From Bog-159 sp049511415 (lineage in GTDB: Bacteria; Acidobacteriota; Terriglobia; Bryobacterales; Bryobacteraceae): 64,000 bases of DNA. Location: NCBI GenBank assembly GCA_049511415.1, contig JBEKYC010000002.1:1-64000 (forward strand). Direction: 5' to 3'. Shown here piece by piece: positions 8,214 to 16,850 of the stretch (positions are counted from its first letter, which is position 1; each line of letters begins with the position of its first letter). A program made the position numbers and the translations under genes. The notes under the pieces are model-generated. The model was not told the origin of the DNA. It saw nothing but the letters and a program-made list of their open reading frames with translations, and ran no database searches.

Positions 8214-9044
8214 ATGCCCTTTACCCTCGAATCCAAAGCCGCCCTGATCACCGGAGCGGGACGCGGCATCGGCCGTGCGATCGCGCGGAAGCTGGCGGCC
8301 GCGGGCGCCGCCGTGATGATCAACGACCTCGATCCCGACCCGGCCGCGGAAGCCGCGGAGGCCATCAACAAATCCGGCGGGCGGGCCGTGTCTCTGGCCG
8401 GCGACGTCACCGCGGCGGAGTTCCCGCAGAAACTGGTCGACGCGACGCTCGCGGCGTTTGGCGGGCTCGACATCATCGTCAACAACGCGGGCTACACCTG
8501 GGACAACGTCATCCAGAAGACCAGCGACGAGCAATACATGGCCATGCTCAACATTCACCTGGTGGCGCCGTTCCGCATTTTGCGGGCCGCCTCCACGTAC
8601 CTGCGCGAGACGGCCAAGGGCGAAATCGCCGCGGGCAGGCGGGTCATGCGCAAGGTGGTGAACATCACTTCCATTGCGGGCACGGACGGCAACGCGGGTC
8701 AAGCCGGCTATTCGTCGGGCAAGGCGGGGATCATCGGGCTCACCAAGACGATGGCCAAGGAGTGGGGCCGCTACAACGTGAACGTCAACGCGGTGGGCTT
8801 CGGTATGATCGAAACGCGGCTGACGCAGCCGCTGACGCAGGCGGGCGCGACCATCGACGTCCAAGGGCGGCAGATCGCGGTCGGCGTGCAGCCCAAAATG
8901 CTGGAGGCAATGAAGTCGGTCTGCCCGCTGGGCCGGGCCGGCACGCCCGAAGAAGCCGCTGGAGCCGTGCTGTTCTTCTGCTCGCCGCTCTCCGATTACG
9001 TGACCGCCGAAGTGCTGATCTGCGGCGGCGGAATGCACTTCTGA
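8214..9044 (+). CDS. SDR family oxidoreductase (FabG-like)
   Basis: A 276-residue classical short-chain dehydrogenase/reductase. It has the cofactor motif TGAGRGIG near residue 14, NNAG near residue 90, the catalytic Ser in NITSIAG and the YSSGKAG motif (Tyr-x3-Lys). The C-terminus has an unusual 20-residue insertion (TQPLTQAGATIDVQGRQIAV) after the substrate loop. The closest functional type is 3-oxoacyl-ACP reductase, but substrate cannot be assigned. It follows dapD by two bases and overlaps the next gene by one, so it probably shares the lysine-responsive transcript although no lysine step needs it. Confidence 0.82.
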   Translation: MPFTLESKAALITGAGRGIGRAIARKLAAAGAAVMINDLDPDPAAEAAEAINKSGGRAVSLAGDVTAAEFPQKLVDATLAAFGGLDIIVNNAGYTWDNVIQKTSDEQYMAMLNIHLVAPFRILRAASTYLRETAKGEIAAGRRVMRKVVNITSIAGTDGNAGQAGYSSGKAGIIGLTKTMAKEWGRYNVNVNAVGFGMIETRLTQPLTQAGATIDVQGRQIAVGVQPKMLEAMKSVCPLGRAGTPEEAAGAVLFFCSPLSDYVTAEVLICGGGMHF

Positions 9045-9433
9045 TGTGCCGCCTGTTGGTAGCCGATGACGATGTGCAGCAACTCGGCATACGCAAACTG
9101 CTGCTGGAGGCAGCCGGTCACGAAGTGACGGTGGCCGAAGACGCGCCGGCGGCGCGGCGGCTGCTGGCCGAACTGCGTCCCGACGTGCTGGTGATGGACC
9201 TGTGTCTACCGAAGCTGAAAGACGGACTGAGCCTGATCCGCTTGGTGGATGAAGAGCACCTGCCGGCCAAGATCATCGTGCTCTCCGGGTGGACGGAGGA
9301 GTTGTGCGACCGGCCCGAGGAAAAGCTGGTGGCATGCGTGCTGGGGAAACCGATTCGCAACGAACTCCTGCTGGAGGCGATTAGCGCGGCAGTTTCCGCG
9401 CCCGCTCAAAATCCTCGATCAGCCGCCTGGTGA
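9044..9433 (+). CDS. Single-domain response regulator (receiver only)
   Basis: A 129-residue CheY-like receiver with no output domain. The acidic cluster VADDD, the phospho-acceptor Asp in DVLVMDLCLPK and the Lys in VLGKPIRN are all present, so it should be phosphorylatable. Its ATG shares a base with the SDR stop (TGATG). No histidine kinase lies nearby. It is the last gene of the dap operon, and its 3' end overlaps the convergent minus-strand gene by 53 bases, so antisense interference is possible. Confidence 0.82.
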   Translation: MCRLLVADDDVQQLGIRKLLLEAAGHEVTVAEDAPAARRLLAELRPDVLVMDLCLPKLKDGLSLIRLVDEEHLPAKIIVLSGWTEELCDRPEEKLVACVLGKPIRNELLLEAISAAVSAPAQNPRSAAW

Positions 9434-9989
9434 TTTTGTCGGCCACGTCGGAGCTGGCGCCGTGGAACTTGCCGCCCTGGCTTTCCTGCGTGGTGGACCA
9501 GATCACGTCGCCATCCTTATTTACGAGACGCACGGCGGCGTTGGCCTCGTGGCGGCGCTCGACGGAACGGCTGGATTCGTTCTCCCCCGCGCCGAGGCCG
9601 ATGCCCCTGCCACTGCGTTCGTAGCTGCGCGTGCCGCCCTTGAGCGCGGTATCTTCGTCCGTTTGGCTGGTGTTCATGCTGCTGTGGACGTTGAGGCTGT
9701 CGCTCGAAGAATGCACGTCGTTGAAGACCAGATCTTCGCCCGAGCCGCGCAGAATGGCGTCCGCTTTCTCCTGATTTTCGGTGATGACGAACAGCTTGGT
9801 GTTCTGCAGGCTGGCGATGATCATGTCGCGCATTTGAGCGGCGGTCTCGCCGCCCGAGAAGCGGTCCACGAACACGCGCTTCAGGGCCAGCAACTGGCGC
9901 AGGCTATCCGCATCCACGGGAGATTGGGCGGGCGCCGGAAGGGCAGCCGGAGCGGCCTGCAACGCCATAAAGAGCAAGACCGGCAGCAC
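9381..9989 (-). CDS. Exported protein of unknown function
   Basis: A 202-residue protein with a short signal peptide (MLPVLLFMALQAAPAALPAPAQ). The middle (MRDMIIASLQNTKLFVITEN...KADAILRGSG) looks like the alpha/beta pattern of CsgG/LpoB-type periplasmic proteins, in which a helix precedes a strand carrying a phrase such as 'low-abundance stress-type activation'. This resemblance is weak and I assign no function. A Ser/Asp-rich, low-complexity stretch (HSSSDSLNVHSSMNTSQTDEDT) interrupts it. It starts two bases after the preceding minus-strand gene and probably forms an operon with 9992-10465 and 10500-11036. Its 3' end overlaps the response-regulator gene. Confidence 0.6.
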   Translation of the reverse strand: MLPVLLFMALQAAPAALPAPAQSPVDADSLRQLLALKRVFVDRFSGGETAAQMRDMIIASLQNTKLFVITENQEKADAILRGSGEDLVFNDVHSSSDSLNVHSSMNTSQTDEDTALKGGTRSYERSGRGIGLGAGENESSRSVERRHEANAAVRLVNKDGDVIWSTTQESQGGKFHGASSDVADKITRRLIEDFERARKLPR

Positions 9990-9991
9990 GG

Positions 9992-10465
9992 TTATCCTCT
10001 GCCGCTGCGCGCGGCGTCATCGGTGTACTCGATGCGGCGTCCGGTCTTGGCTTCCAGTTCGGCCAGCACGGCGCGGACATCGCCCTTGTTCACCTGCAGC
10101 ACGAGCGCCTGCTGGCGGCCCTTGGCATCGGTATAGCCCACGGTGACGAAATGCTTCCGCGATTTGCTCAACAGGAAAAGGGGTGAGATCAGAATCGCTT
10201 CGGCGTAGCGGCGGCCGACATGCTGGCCGTACTCCAGGGTATTGACCTTGTCGTAGGGCACGTGCAGAGTGAGCGCACGGGTGACGAAAAGCATTTCCTG
10301 GTCCCCGGTCATATCGATGCGCACATCACATTTGGTGGGAAAATCCGGGACCGTGGCACCGGTGAGGTAGGCGCGGGCGCCTGTTGGGGCGGCGCCCCAG
10401 AATACAGGCACACTGCCGGCAATCAGCAGGAGCAAAGCCGATGTTCGCTTGGGCGCGGGACTCAT
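9992..10465 (-). CDS. Exported protein of unknown function
   Basis: A 157-residue protein beginning with a signal peptide (SALLLLIAGSVPVFWGA). The remainder is a small alpha/beta domain (HVPYDKVNTLEYGQHVGRRYAEA, then HFVTVGYTDAKGRQQALVLQV) reminiscent of PH-like or GRAM-like folds that read out lipid or envelope status; this is only a pattern impression. TATATG at 10471-10476 lies five bases before the ATG on the coding strand, suggesting an internal leaderless start. It lies between the thioredoxin-like gene and 9381-9989 in one minus-strand unit. Confidence 0.6.
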   Translation of the reverse strand: MSPAPKRTSALLLLIAGSVPVFWGAAPTGARAYLTGATVPDFPTKCDVRIDMTGDQEMLFVTRALTLHVPYDKVNTLEYGQHVGRRYAEAILISPLFLLSKSRKHFVTVGYTDAKGRQQALVLQVNKGDVRAVLAELEAKTGRRIEYTDDAARSGRG

Positions 10466-10499
10466 CGCCCCATATAGTGGCGGAACCTGCCCGCTTCTC

Positions 10500-11036
10500 T
10501 CACTTCTTGGATTTTTCGTGCGACGGCCCGGCCAGCAGCTTGTCGATCTCCAGATCCAAGCCGTCGCCCTCGAAGATGTTCTTGGTATCGAAGCCGTACT
10601 CGAAGTCGTTGCGGATCATTCCCTGCCCGTCGATCAGGAAGAGGTGCGGCACATTGACGGTCGGGTGCTGCGGCGTCACTTTCAGATAGGATGCCGAAGC
10701 TTGTCCGGAATCAAAGAGCACCGGCGTGGCGACCTTATGATCCTCAACGAACTGGGCGACCGTGGCGGGAGTATCGCGCGGAATGGCGAATGTGAGCACC
10801 TGCACCTGACCCTTGTACTTTTCATACACACGCCCAAGGACTTCGGCCAGGCGCTGGCAATGCGGGCAGGTGGTCTGAATGATATCGAGCAGGACGATTT
10901 TGCCCCGGTAGTCCTGCAAATCGTGTTGACGGCCTTGCATGTCCGGCAGCGAAAAACCAGGCGCGCGGCGGCCTGACAAATCCCCGGAAGCGAACAGAAG
11001 TGCCGCGGAGGCCAATAGAACCAAGAAGTATCGCAT
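10500..11036 (-). CDS. Thioredoxin-fold (TlpA/AhpC-TSA type) exported protein
   Basis: A 178-residue protein with a signal peptide (YFLVLLASAALLFA) and a thioredoxin fold. RRAPGFSLPDMQG is the typical start of TlpA/peroxiredoxin domains, the active site is TTCPHCQR, and the cis-Pro lies in VNVPHLFLID. It probably works in the periplasm as a disulfide or thiol reductase, for example on cytochrome c or oxidised envelope proteins; the partner is unknown. It is the first gene of a three-gene minus-strand unit. TTAAGT lies eight bases before the ATG. Confidence 0.8.
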   Translation of the reverse strand: MRYFLVLLASAALLFASGDLSGRRAPGFSLPDMQGRQHDLQDYRGKIVLLDIIQTTCPHCQRLAEVLGRVYEKYKGQVQVLTFAIPRDTPATVAQFVEDHKVATPVLFDSGQASASYLKVTPQHPTVNVPHLFLIDGQGMIRNDFEYGFDTKNIFEGDGLDLEIDKLLAGPSHEKSKK

Positions 11037-11218
11037 CAGCTAGAACTTAACATGGCTTGCATTCGACTTTCCCATGGAGTAATCTAACGCCTAGGTACTG
11101 CCACTGACTGTCCGCTAAAAGTCGATTCGCTGCCGGCTGCCCAAGCTGATGCTTGAAGATTGCCTGCGTCGAATCGCATCCCTTCATTTCTCAAAAAATC
11201 TTTCGCAGGAGAACTGGA

Positions 11219-12301
11219 ATGCAGGACTGCTTTGACTTGACGACGATTGGCGCGACGGACGGAATCTATCAGAATTTTCAGACATACGAGGCGCGCGGGC
11301 TGCTATTGGGACGCGTCTCCGTGGTGTACGCCGACCGCTACCGGCTATATGCCGCGCGGGGCGAGATGCAGGCGGAAGCGATCGGTGCGCTGCTCTACCG
11401 CACGGAGCGGGCGGGTTGGCCGGCGGTGGGCGATTGGGTGGCGTTTCAACAGTCCGGACCCGCGGAAGGCATGATCCACGCCGTGCTGCCGCGGCGCACG
11501 CAATTTTCGCGGCGGGCGGCCGGGAGCCGCGATGAAGAGCAGGTGATTGCCGCCAATGTGGACTTGGCGTTGATCGTGTGCGGGCTGGACGGCGATTTCA
11601 ACTTGCGGCGCATCGAGCGCTACCTGGCGCTGGTGCATGCGAGCGGCGCGCGGGCGGCAGTGGTGCTGAACAAATCCGATGTGTGCGTGGATCTGGAGGC
11701 GCGGATTGCCGAAGTCATGCGTATCGCGGCGGGCACCGCGGTAGTGGCGATTTCGGCCCGCTCGGCGGAAGGCATCGAACCGGTGCTGGAGCTGGTGCGG
11801 CCGGGGCTGACGATCGCGCTGCTGGGATCATCCGGGGTGGGGAAGTCCACGCTGGTGAATCAACTGCTCGGCGAGGACCGGCAGCGCGTGCGGGACGTAC
11901 GGGAGAGCGACAGCCGCGGACGCCATACGACTACGCATCGCGAGTTGCTGCCGCTGCCGAAGGGCGGGGCGCTGATCGACTCGCCGGGCATGCGTGAGAT
12001 CCAACTGTGGGCTAGCGGCGACAGCCTGGACGCCGCCTTCGCGGAGATTGCGGCGCTGGCGGCCCGGTGCCGGTTTCGGGATTGCAGCCACACAGTGGAG
12101 GAGGGTTGTGCCGTACGGGCCGCCATCGAGACGGGCGAACTGGAAGCGGCACGCTGGGAGAGCTACGCCAAACTGCGCGCAGAGGTCGCGTGGCATGCGC
12201 GGCAGACGGATGTGCAGGCGGCGCTGGCGCAGAAGAAGAAGTGGAAGGCGATTCACAAGGCCATGCGGGTGCATTACAAGCACGGGCAGCGGACGGAATG
12301 A
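11219..12301 (+). CDS. rsgA: Ribosome small-subunit GTPase RsgA
   Basis: A 360-residue circularly permuted GTPase that helps late maturation of the 30S subunit. The order of motifs is diagnostic: an OB-fold N-terminal domain, then G4 (NKSD near residue 160) before G1 (GSSGVGKSTL near residue 205) and G3 (DSPGMRE). The zinc site CRFRDCSHTVEEGC is near residue 285. CAGGAGAAC precedes the ATG at 11219 and decides the start; the frame is open further upstream without homology. It is followed after 27 bases by iorA. Confidence 0.92.
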   Translation: MQDCFDLTTIGATDGIYQNFQTYEARGLLLGRVSVVYADRYRLYAARGEMQAEAIGALLYRTERAGWPAVGDWVAFQQSGPAEGMIHAVLPRRTQFSRRAAGSRDEEQVIAANVDLALIVCGLDGDFNLRRIERYLALVHASGARAAVVLNKSDVCVDLEARIAEVMRIAAGTAVVAISARSAEGIEPVLELVRPGLTIALLGSSGVGKSTLVNQLLGEDRQRVRDVRESDSRGRHTTTHRELLPLPKGGALIDSPGMREIQLWASGDSLDAAFAEIAALAARCRFRDCSHTVEEGCAVRAAIETGELEAARWESYAKLRAEVAWHARQTDVQAALAQKKKWKAIHKAMRVHYKHGQRTE

Positions 12302-12328
12302 GTGGGGCAGCGGCGTTATACTGTCCCC

Positions 12329-12784
12329 ATGATCCAACTCACCATAAACGGCAAGCCAGCAAAGTTTGACGGCGATCCGGATATGCCGCTGCTGTGGTAT
12401 TTGCGCGACGAACTGGCGCTGACCGGCACCAAGTTCGGCTGCGGGATGGGGCTGTGCGGCGCTTGCACGGTACACGTGAATGGCGAGGCGGCGCGGAGCT
12501 GTCTGACGCCCATGCGGGTGGCCGCGGGCAAGAAGATCACAACGATCGAGGGGCTGGCCGGCGCGGGGCAGCATCCGCTGCAAAAAGCCTGGGAGACGTG
12601 CAATGTGCCGCAGTGCGGCTACTGCCAGAGCGGCCAGATCATGCAGGCGGCGGCGCTGTTGAAGCAAAAGCCGCATCCGAGCGATGCGGAAATCGACAGC
12701 GGCATGCAGGGCAACATCTGCCGCTGCGGGACGTATCAGCGCATCCGGCGGGCGATCAAGATGGCGGCGGGGGTGGAAGCATGA
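12329..12784 (+). CDS. iorA: Isoquinoline 1-oxidoreductase-type [2Fe-2S] subunit
   Basis: A 151-residue two-domain ferredoxin subunit of the xanthine oxidase family. The first [2Fe-2S] site is CGMGLCGACTVHV with a following Cys in ARSC, and the second is CGYCQSG with CRC in GNICRCG. It passes electrons between the molybdenum subunit encoded by the next gene and an external acceptor. TATACT at 12317-12322 is six bases before the ATG and no Shine-Dalgarno is present, so the transcript is probably leaderless. The gene overlaps iorB by four bases (ATGA). Confidence 0.88.
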   Translation: MIQLTINGKPAKFDGDPDMPLLWYLRDELALTGTKFGCGMGLCGACTVHVNGEAARSCLTPMRVAAGKKITTIEGLAGAGQHPLQKAWETCNVPQCGYCQSGQIMQAAALLKQKPHPSDAEIDSGMQGNICRCGTYQRIRRAIKMAAGVEA

Positions 12785-14997
12785 GACCCGCCGTGCGTAA
12801 CGTTTCGCGGCGCGGTTTTTTGGGCCAGATGTTCTCCGCGGGCGCGCTGGTGCTCTCAGCACCACTGGTTCCGAAGGCCAAAGCCGCGGGCACCTGGCAA
12901 TCGAGCGTGTATCTGGGGATCGAGCCGGATGGCACGGTCAAGATTGTGGCGCATCGCTCGGAGATGGGGACGGGCTGCCGCACGGGTTTGCCCATGATCG
13001 TGGCCGATGAGTTGGAGGCGGACTGGTCGCGGGTGCAGATTATACAAGCCCCGGGCGACGCCAAGTATGGCGACCAGAATACGGACGGCTCGTGTTCGGT
13101 GCGGAATTTCTACGACACGCTGCGCCAGGCCGGGGCTTCGGCGCGCACGCTACTGGAGAACACCGCGGCGGCGCGATGGGGCGTGCCCGAAACGGAGTGC
13201 CACGGACAGAACGGTTACGTGATTCACAGTAAGAGCGGGCGCAAGCTGGGATACGGCGAGTTGGTGGAAGCGGCTTCCAAGAACACGGCCCCGACGCAGG
13301 GCGCGATCCGCTATAAGACACCCGATCAGTTCCGGTACATCGGCAAGGATATTCCGATTGTCGATTTGAAAGACATGGTCACAGGCAAGGCGGTTTACGG
13401 GATCGACGCGCATATGCCCGGGATGGTCTACGCGGCGATCGAGCGGCCGCCGGTGATGGGCGCCACCTTGAAGAGCTGCGACGATGGGGAAGCCAAGCAG
13501 GTGAAGGGCGTCACACAGGTGGTGATGATGGATCCCGCCAAGCCCCCGTACGGATTCAAACCGCTGGGCGGAGCGGCGGTGATCGCGAATAGTAGCTGGG
13601 CGGCGATGCAGGGCCGCAAGAAGCTGAAGGCCGATTGGGATTTGGGCGAGAACGCGGCGTATGATTCGACCGCCTATAAACAAACGATGCTGGACGCGGC
13701 GCACAAGCCCGGGCATGTGGCGCGCGAGACAGGCAACGTAGACACCGAGTTCGCCAAAGGCGGCAAGACGCACGAAGCCTCCTACTACACGCCGATGCTG
13801 GCGCATGCCGCCATGGAACCGGTGGCGGCGGTCGCGGAATTCAAGGACGGCAAGGTGGTGACTTGGGCCGCGACGCAGAATCCGCAAGCGGTGCAGGAGA
13901 CGGTGGCGCAGGCGGTGGGGATCAAGAAAGAAGATGTGCTTTGCCACGTGACGCTGCTGGGCGGCGGATTCGGGCGCAAGTCGAAGCCCGATTACGTGGC
14001 GGAGGCCGCGCTGCTTTCGAAGCAGGTGGGCAAGCCGGTGAAGATCGTCTGGAGCCGGGAAGACGACATGCGCTTCGACTATTTCCATTCGCCGGCCGCT
14101 TTGTATATGAAGGCCGCGCTGGACGAGAAAGGGCATCCCACGGCGTGGCTGCAGCGCAGCGTGTTTCCGCCGATTGCGATGCTGTTCAATCCGAAGGAGC
14201 AGTATGGCGGGTTCCAACTCGGCATGGGGTGGACGGATATCCCGTATCCGATTCCGCACCTGCGGGTGGAGAACGGTCCGGCGGAGGCGCACGTGCGTAT
14301 CGGCTGGCTGCGCTCGGTTTCCAACATCTATCATGCGTTCGGGGTGCAGACGTTTACCGATGAACTGGCCGCGGCAGCCGGGCGCGATCGGGTGGAATAC
14401 CTGATGGAACTAATCGGCGAGCCGCGCGTGATCGATTTCGCGAAGGAAGGCCAGAAGGGCGCGCGGGAGGATCCGAAGTACCCTTTCGATACGGCGCGGC
14501 TGCGGCATGTGATCGAAGTGGCGGCGCAACAATCCGGTTGGGCGAACAAGAAGCCCGGCGGCGGACGCGCGCTGGGTATTGCGGCGCATCGCAGCTTTCT
14601 GACGTATGTGGCGGCGGTGGCGGAAGTGGAGGTACATGGCAGCGAGATACGGATTCCGCGCGTGGATATCGCCATTGACGCCGGCCGGGTGATCAACCCG
14701 GACCGGGTGAAAGCGCAGTTCGAGGGCGCGGCGGTTTTTGGCACGAGCGTGGCGCTGATGGGCGAGATCACCGCGTCGGGCGGACGGATCAAACAATCGA
14801 ACTTCGACGGCTATCCGGTGGCACGCATTAACCAGGCACCGATTGAAACGCACGTACATATTGTGACCAGCGATGCCGCGCCGGCGGGCGTGGGCGAGCC
14901 GGGCGTGCCGCCAATCGCGCCGGCGATTTGCAACGCGATCTTCGCGGCCACCGGCAAGCGCGTTCGCGAACTGCCCATCAAGGGACAGTTGAGTTGA
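12781..14997 (+). CDS. iorB: Molybdopterin-dependent hydroxylase large subunit, Tat-exported
   Basis: A 738-residue large subunit of the isoquinoline 1-oxidoreductase / aldehyde dehydrogenase branch of the xanthine oxidase family. It carries a twin-arginine signal (VSRRGFLGQMFSAGALVLSAP). Molybdopterin-binding segments include LLGGGFGRK, and the catalytic Glu lies in GVGEPGVPP near the C-terminus. The [2Fe-2S] partner has no signal of its own, so the pair is presumably exported folded by hitchhiking, as known for this family. The physiological substrate (aldehyde or N-heterocycle) cannot be read from sequence. Its stop is overlapped by the following peptidase gene (TTGA). Confidence 0.87.
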   Translation: MRPAVRNVSRRGFLGQMFSAGALVLSAPLVPKAKAAGTWQSSVYLGIEPDGTVKIVAHRSEMGTGCRTGLPMIVADELEADWSRVQIIQAPGDAKYGDQNTDGSCSVRNFYDTLRQAGASARTLLENTAAARWGVPETECHGQNGYVIHSKSGRKLGYGELVEAASKNTAPTQGAIRYKTPDQFRYIGKDIPIVDLKDMVTGKAVYGIDAHMPGMVYAAIERPPVMGATLKSCDDGEAKQVKGVTQVVMMDPAKPPYGFKPLGGAAVIANSSWAAMQGRKKLKADWDLGENAAYDSTAYKQTMLDAAHKPGHVARETGNVDTEFAKGGKTHEASYYTPMLAHAAMEPVAAVAEFKDGKVVTWAATQNPQAVQETVAQAVGIKKEDVLCHVTLLGGGFGRKSKPDYVAEAALLSKQVGKPVKIVWSREDDMRFDYFHSPAALYMKAALDEKGHPTAWLQRSVFPPIAMLFNPKEQYGGFQLGMGWTDIPYPIPHLRVENGPAEAHVRIGWLRSVSNIYHAFGVQTFTDELAAAAGRDRVEYLMELIGEPRVIDFAKEGQKGAREDPKYPFDTARLRHVIEVAAQQSGWANKKPGGGRALGIAAHRSFLTYVAAVAEVEVHGSEIRIPRVDIAIDAGRVINPDRVKAQFEGAAVFGTSVALMGEITASGGRIKQSNFDGYPVARINQAPIETHVHIVTSDAAPAGVGEPGVPPIAPAICNAIFAATGKRVRELPIKGQLS

Positions 14998-16436
14998 GAT
15001 TCGCGCTGCTGGCGGTGGCGCTGGCGGGCATCGCGCCGGCGCAACAGAACCCGGCCGCGCTGGCGGCGCGGGAGTGGCGCACGGCACACGAGCAGGCGAT
15101 CATCGCCTCGTTCGAGGAACTGTTGGCGATTCCCAATCTGGCCAGCGACGCGCCCAACATTCGCCGGAACGCGCGGGCGGTGGCGGCGCTGTACGAGCAG
15201 CGGGGCGTGAAGACGCAATTGCTGGAAGTGGCCGGCGCGCCCCCGGTGGTGTTCGGCGAGATCGATGCGCCGGGCGCTACGCGGACGGTAATCTTCTACG
15301 CGCACTACGATGGGCAGCCGCTCGATCCCAAGGAGTGGTCCACGCCGCCGTGGCAACCCGTGCTGCGCGATGGGCGGATTTACGCGCGCTCGGCTTCGGA
15401 TGATAAGGCGCCGATTATGGCTATCGCCACGGCGCTGGATGGGTTGAAGGCTGCCGGCATCCCGCTCGGATCCAACATCAAATTCGTATTCGAGGGCGAG
15501 GAGGAGGCGGGATCGCCGCACCTGGCCGCGATTCTGGCCAAGTACAAGAACCTGCTGGCGAGCGATGTCTGGCTGATCTGCGATGGGCCGGTGCATCAGA
15601 GCCGGCAGCAGCAGATCGTGTTCGGCGCGCGCGGCGTCACGACGCTGGATATCACGGTGTACGGGGCGAAGCGCGAGCTGCACAGCGGCCACTACGGGAA
15701 CTGGGCGCCGAATCCGGCGATGATGCTGGCGCGGCTGCTGGCGTCCATGAAGAATGACGACGGCCGGGTGACGATCGATCATTTTTATGACGGCATCGAG
15801 CCGTTGAGCGAGACGGAGAAGCGCGCGGTGGCGGAAGCGCCGGACGTGGATCGCGATCTGATGCGCGAGCTGTGGCTGGGAAGCACGGAGGGCGGCGGGA
15901 AGAAGCTGGTGGAGCTGCTGAATGTGCCGTCGCTGAATATCCGGGGCATGGCTTCGGCGAGGTCCGGCGCACAGGCGAGCAACGTGATTCCTTCCACGGC
16001 GACAGCGAGCATCGATATGCGGCTGGTGAAAGGCATCGACCACCGGACGGCGGAGACGCGCGTGCTCGATCACATCCGCAAGCAGGGTTTTTTCGTGGTG
16101 GATCGCGATCCGGACGCGGATGTACGCATGTCGCACGCGAAGGTGGCCAAGGTGGTGGTGGAGGCGGGCGGCTACGACGCGGCGCGCACGTCCATGGATC
16201 TGCCGATTTCGCAACTTGTGCTACGGACGGCGGAATCGGCGCGCGGGCCGGTGGTGAAGCTGCCGACGATGGGCGGGAGCGTGCCGCTGTACATGATCGA
16301 GCAGATTTTGCACGCGCCGACGATTACGGTGCCGATTGCCAATCACGACAACAATCAGCACAGCTTCGACGAGAACATCCGGGTACAGAATTTGTGGGAC
16401 GGGATCGATCTGATGGCGGCGTTGCTGGCGATGTAG
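14994..16436 (+). CDS. Exported M20 family dipeptidase
   Basis: A 480-residue metallopeptidase of the M20 family (carnosinase/Xaa-His dipeptidase-like). It starts at TTG 14994, which overlaps the iorB stop and gives a signal peptide (RFALLAVALAGIAPAQ). Zinc-site elements are YAHYDGQP, SASDDKAPIMA, EGEEEAGSP and the C-terminal NHDNNQHSFDENI. The dimerisation lid lies between about residues 210 and 380 (GAKRELHSGHYG). It probably hydrolyses small peptides in the periplasm. The translational overlap with iorB is notable because no metabolic link is obvious. Confidence 0.83.
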   Translation: MRFALLAVALAGIAPAQQNPAALAAREWRTAHEQAIIASFEELLAIPNLASDAPNIRRNARAVAALYEQRGVKTQLLEVAGAPPVVFGEIDAPGATRTVIFYAHYDGQPLDPKEWSTPPWQPVLRDGRIYARSASDDKAPIMAIATALDGLKAAGIPLGSNIKFVFEGEEEAGSPHLAAILAKYKNLLASDVWLICDGPVHQSRQQQIVFGARGVTTLDITVYGAKRELHSGHYGNWAPNPAMMLARLLASMKNDDGRVTIDHFYDGIEPLSETEKRAVAEAPDVDRDLMRELWLGSTEGGGKKLVELLNVPSLNIRGMASARSGAQASNVIPSTATASIDMRLVKGIDHRTAETRVLDHIRKQGFFVVDRDPDADVRMSHAKVAKVVVEAGGYDAARTSMDLPISQLVLRTAESARGPVVKLPTMGGSVPLYMIEQILHAPTITVPIANHDNNQHSFDENIRVQNLWDGIDLMAALLAM

Positions 16437-16850
16437 ATTACATACCGGCAAGCAATAGAAAACAAATAACTTAAGTCAACTTTGGCTTCGTTTCGCGGGC
16501 CAACCCGCGGGAAGTCGATTGTGCAGAATTGTGCACGATATGCACAGTTTTGAGTTTTTTCTGGCAGTTTGGAGAATTGTAAAAGCAGACCCATTTTAAC
16601 GATTTCGTGGCGGGTTGGGTCGTGGTTGAGTTATCAAAGATCGCGGATTGCCCCGCGGAACGCTTCGGAGCGAGTACGAGAGACTCGGCCGTATGGTGGC
16701 GATCCAGTTCGCGATGAGGATAGCACGGCGAAACTCGGCTTGGCGGTGGCGGGATGTTCCCGGGCGATTGTTTTCAGTTGGTTGGGGGTCGGTAGTAGGA
16801 TGTGACCGATAGAGGTTTCGGTGAACTAAACCGCAGCCCGGTGCTGGTTC
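16437..16850. other. Non-coding region, AT-rich at its left end
   Basis: No gene is recognisable here. The first 150 bases are clearly richer in A and T than the surroundings. A hairpin CGCGGG-CCAA-CCCGCG lies near 16494-16509 and could end the iorAB-peptidase transcript, although no T-run follows directly. Just after it come three TGCACA/TGTGCA palindromes within about 30 bases (TGTGCAGAATTGTGCACGAT, then ATGCACA), an arrangement seen in operators. The right part shows no motif I can identify and may be eroded DNA of the adjoining transposon. Confidence 0.5.

Noticed and set aside
12394..12780. N-terminal extension of iorB back to 12394
   Set aside because: Would overlap iorA throughout and destroy the Tat signal position; ATG 12781 gives the family N-terminus.
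13150..14334. 394-codon minus-strand open frame inside iorB
   Set aside because: Antisense to a well-supported gene, His/Arg-rich composition typical of shadows in high-GC DNA, no motif.
14811..16214. 467-codon minus-strand open frame opposite iorB and the peptidase
   Set aside because: Spans two real genes on the other strand and has no recognisable domain.
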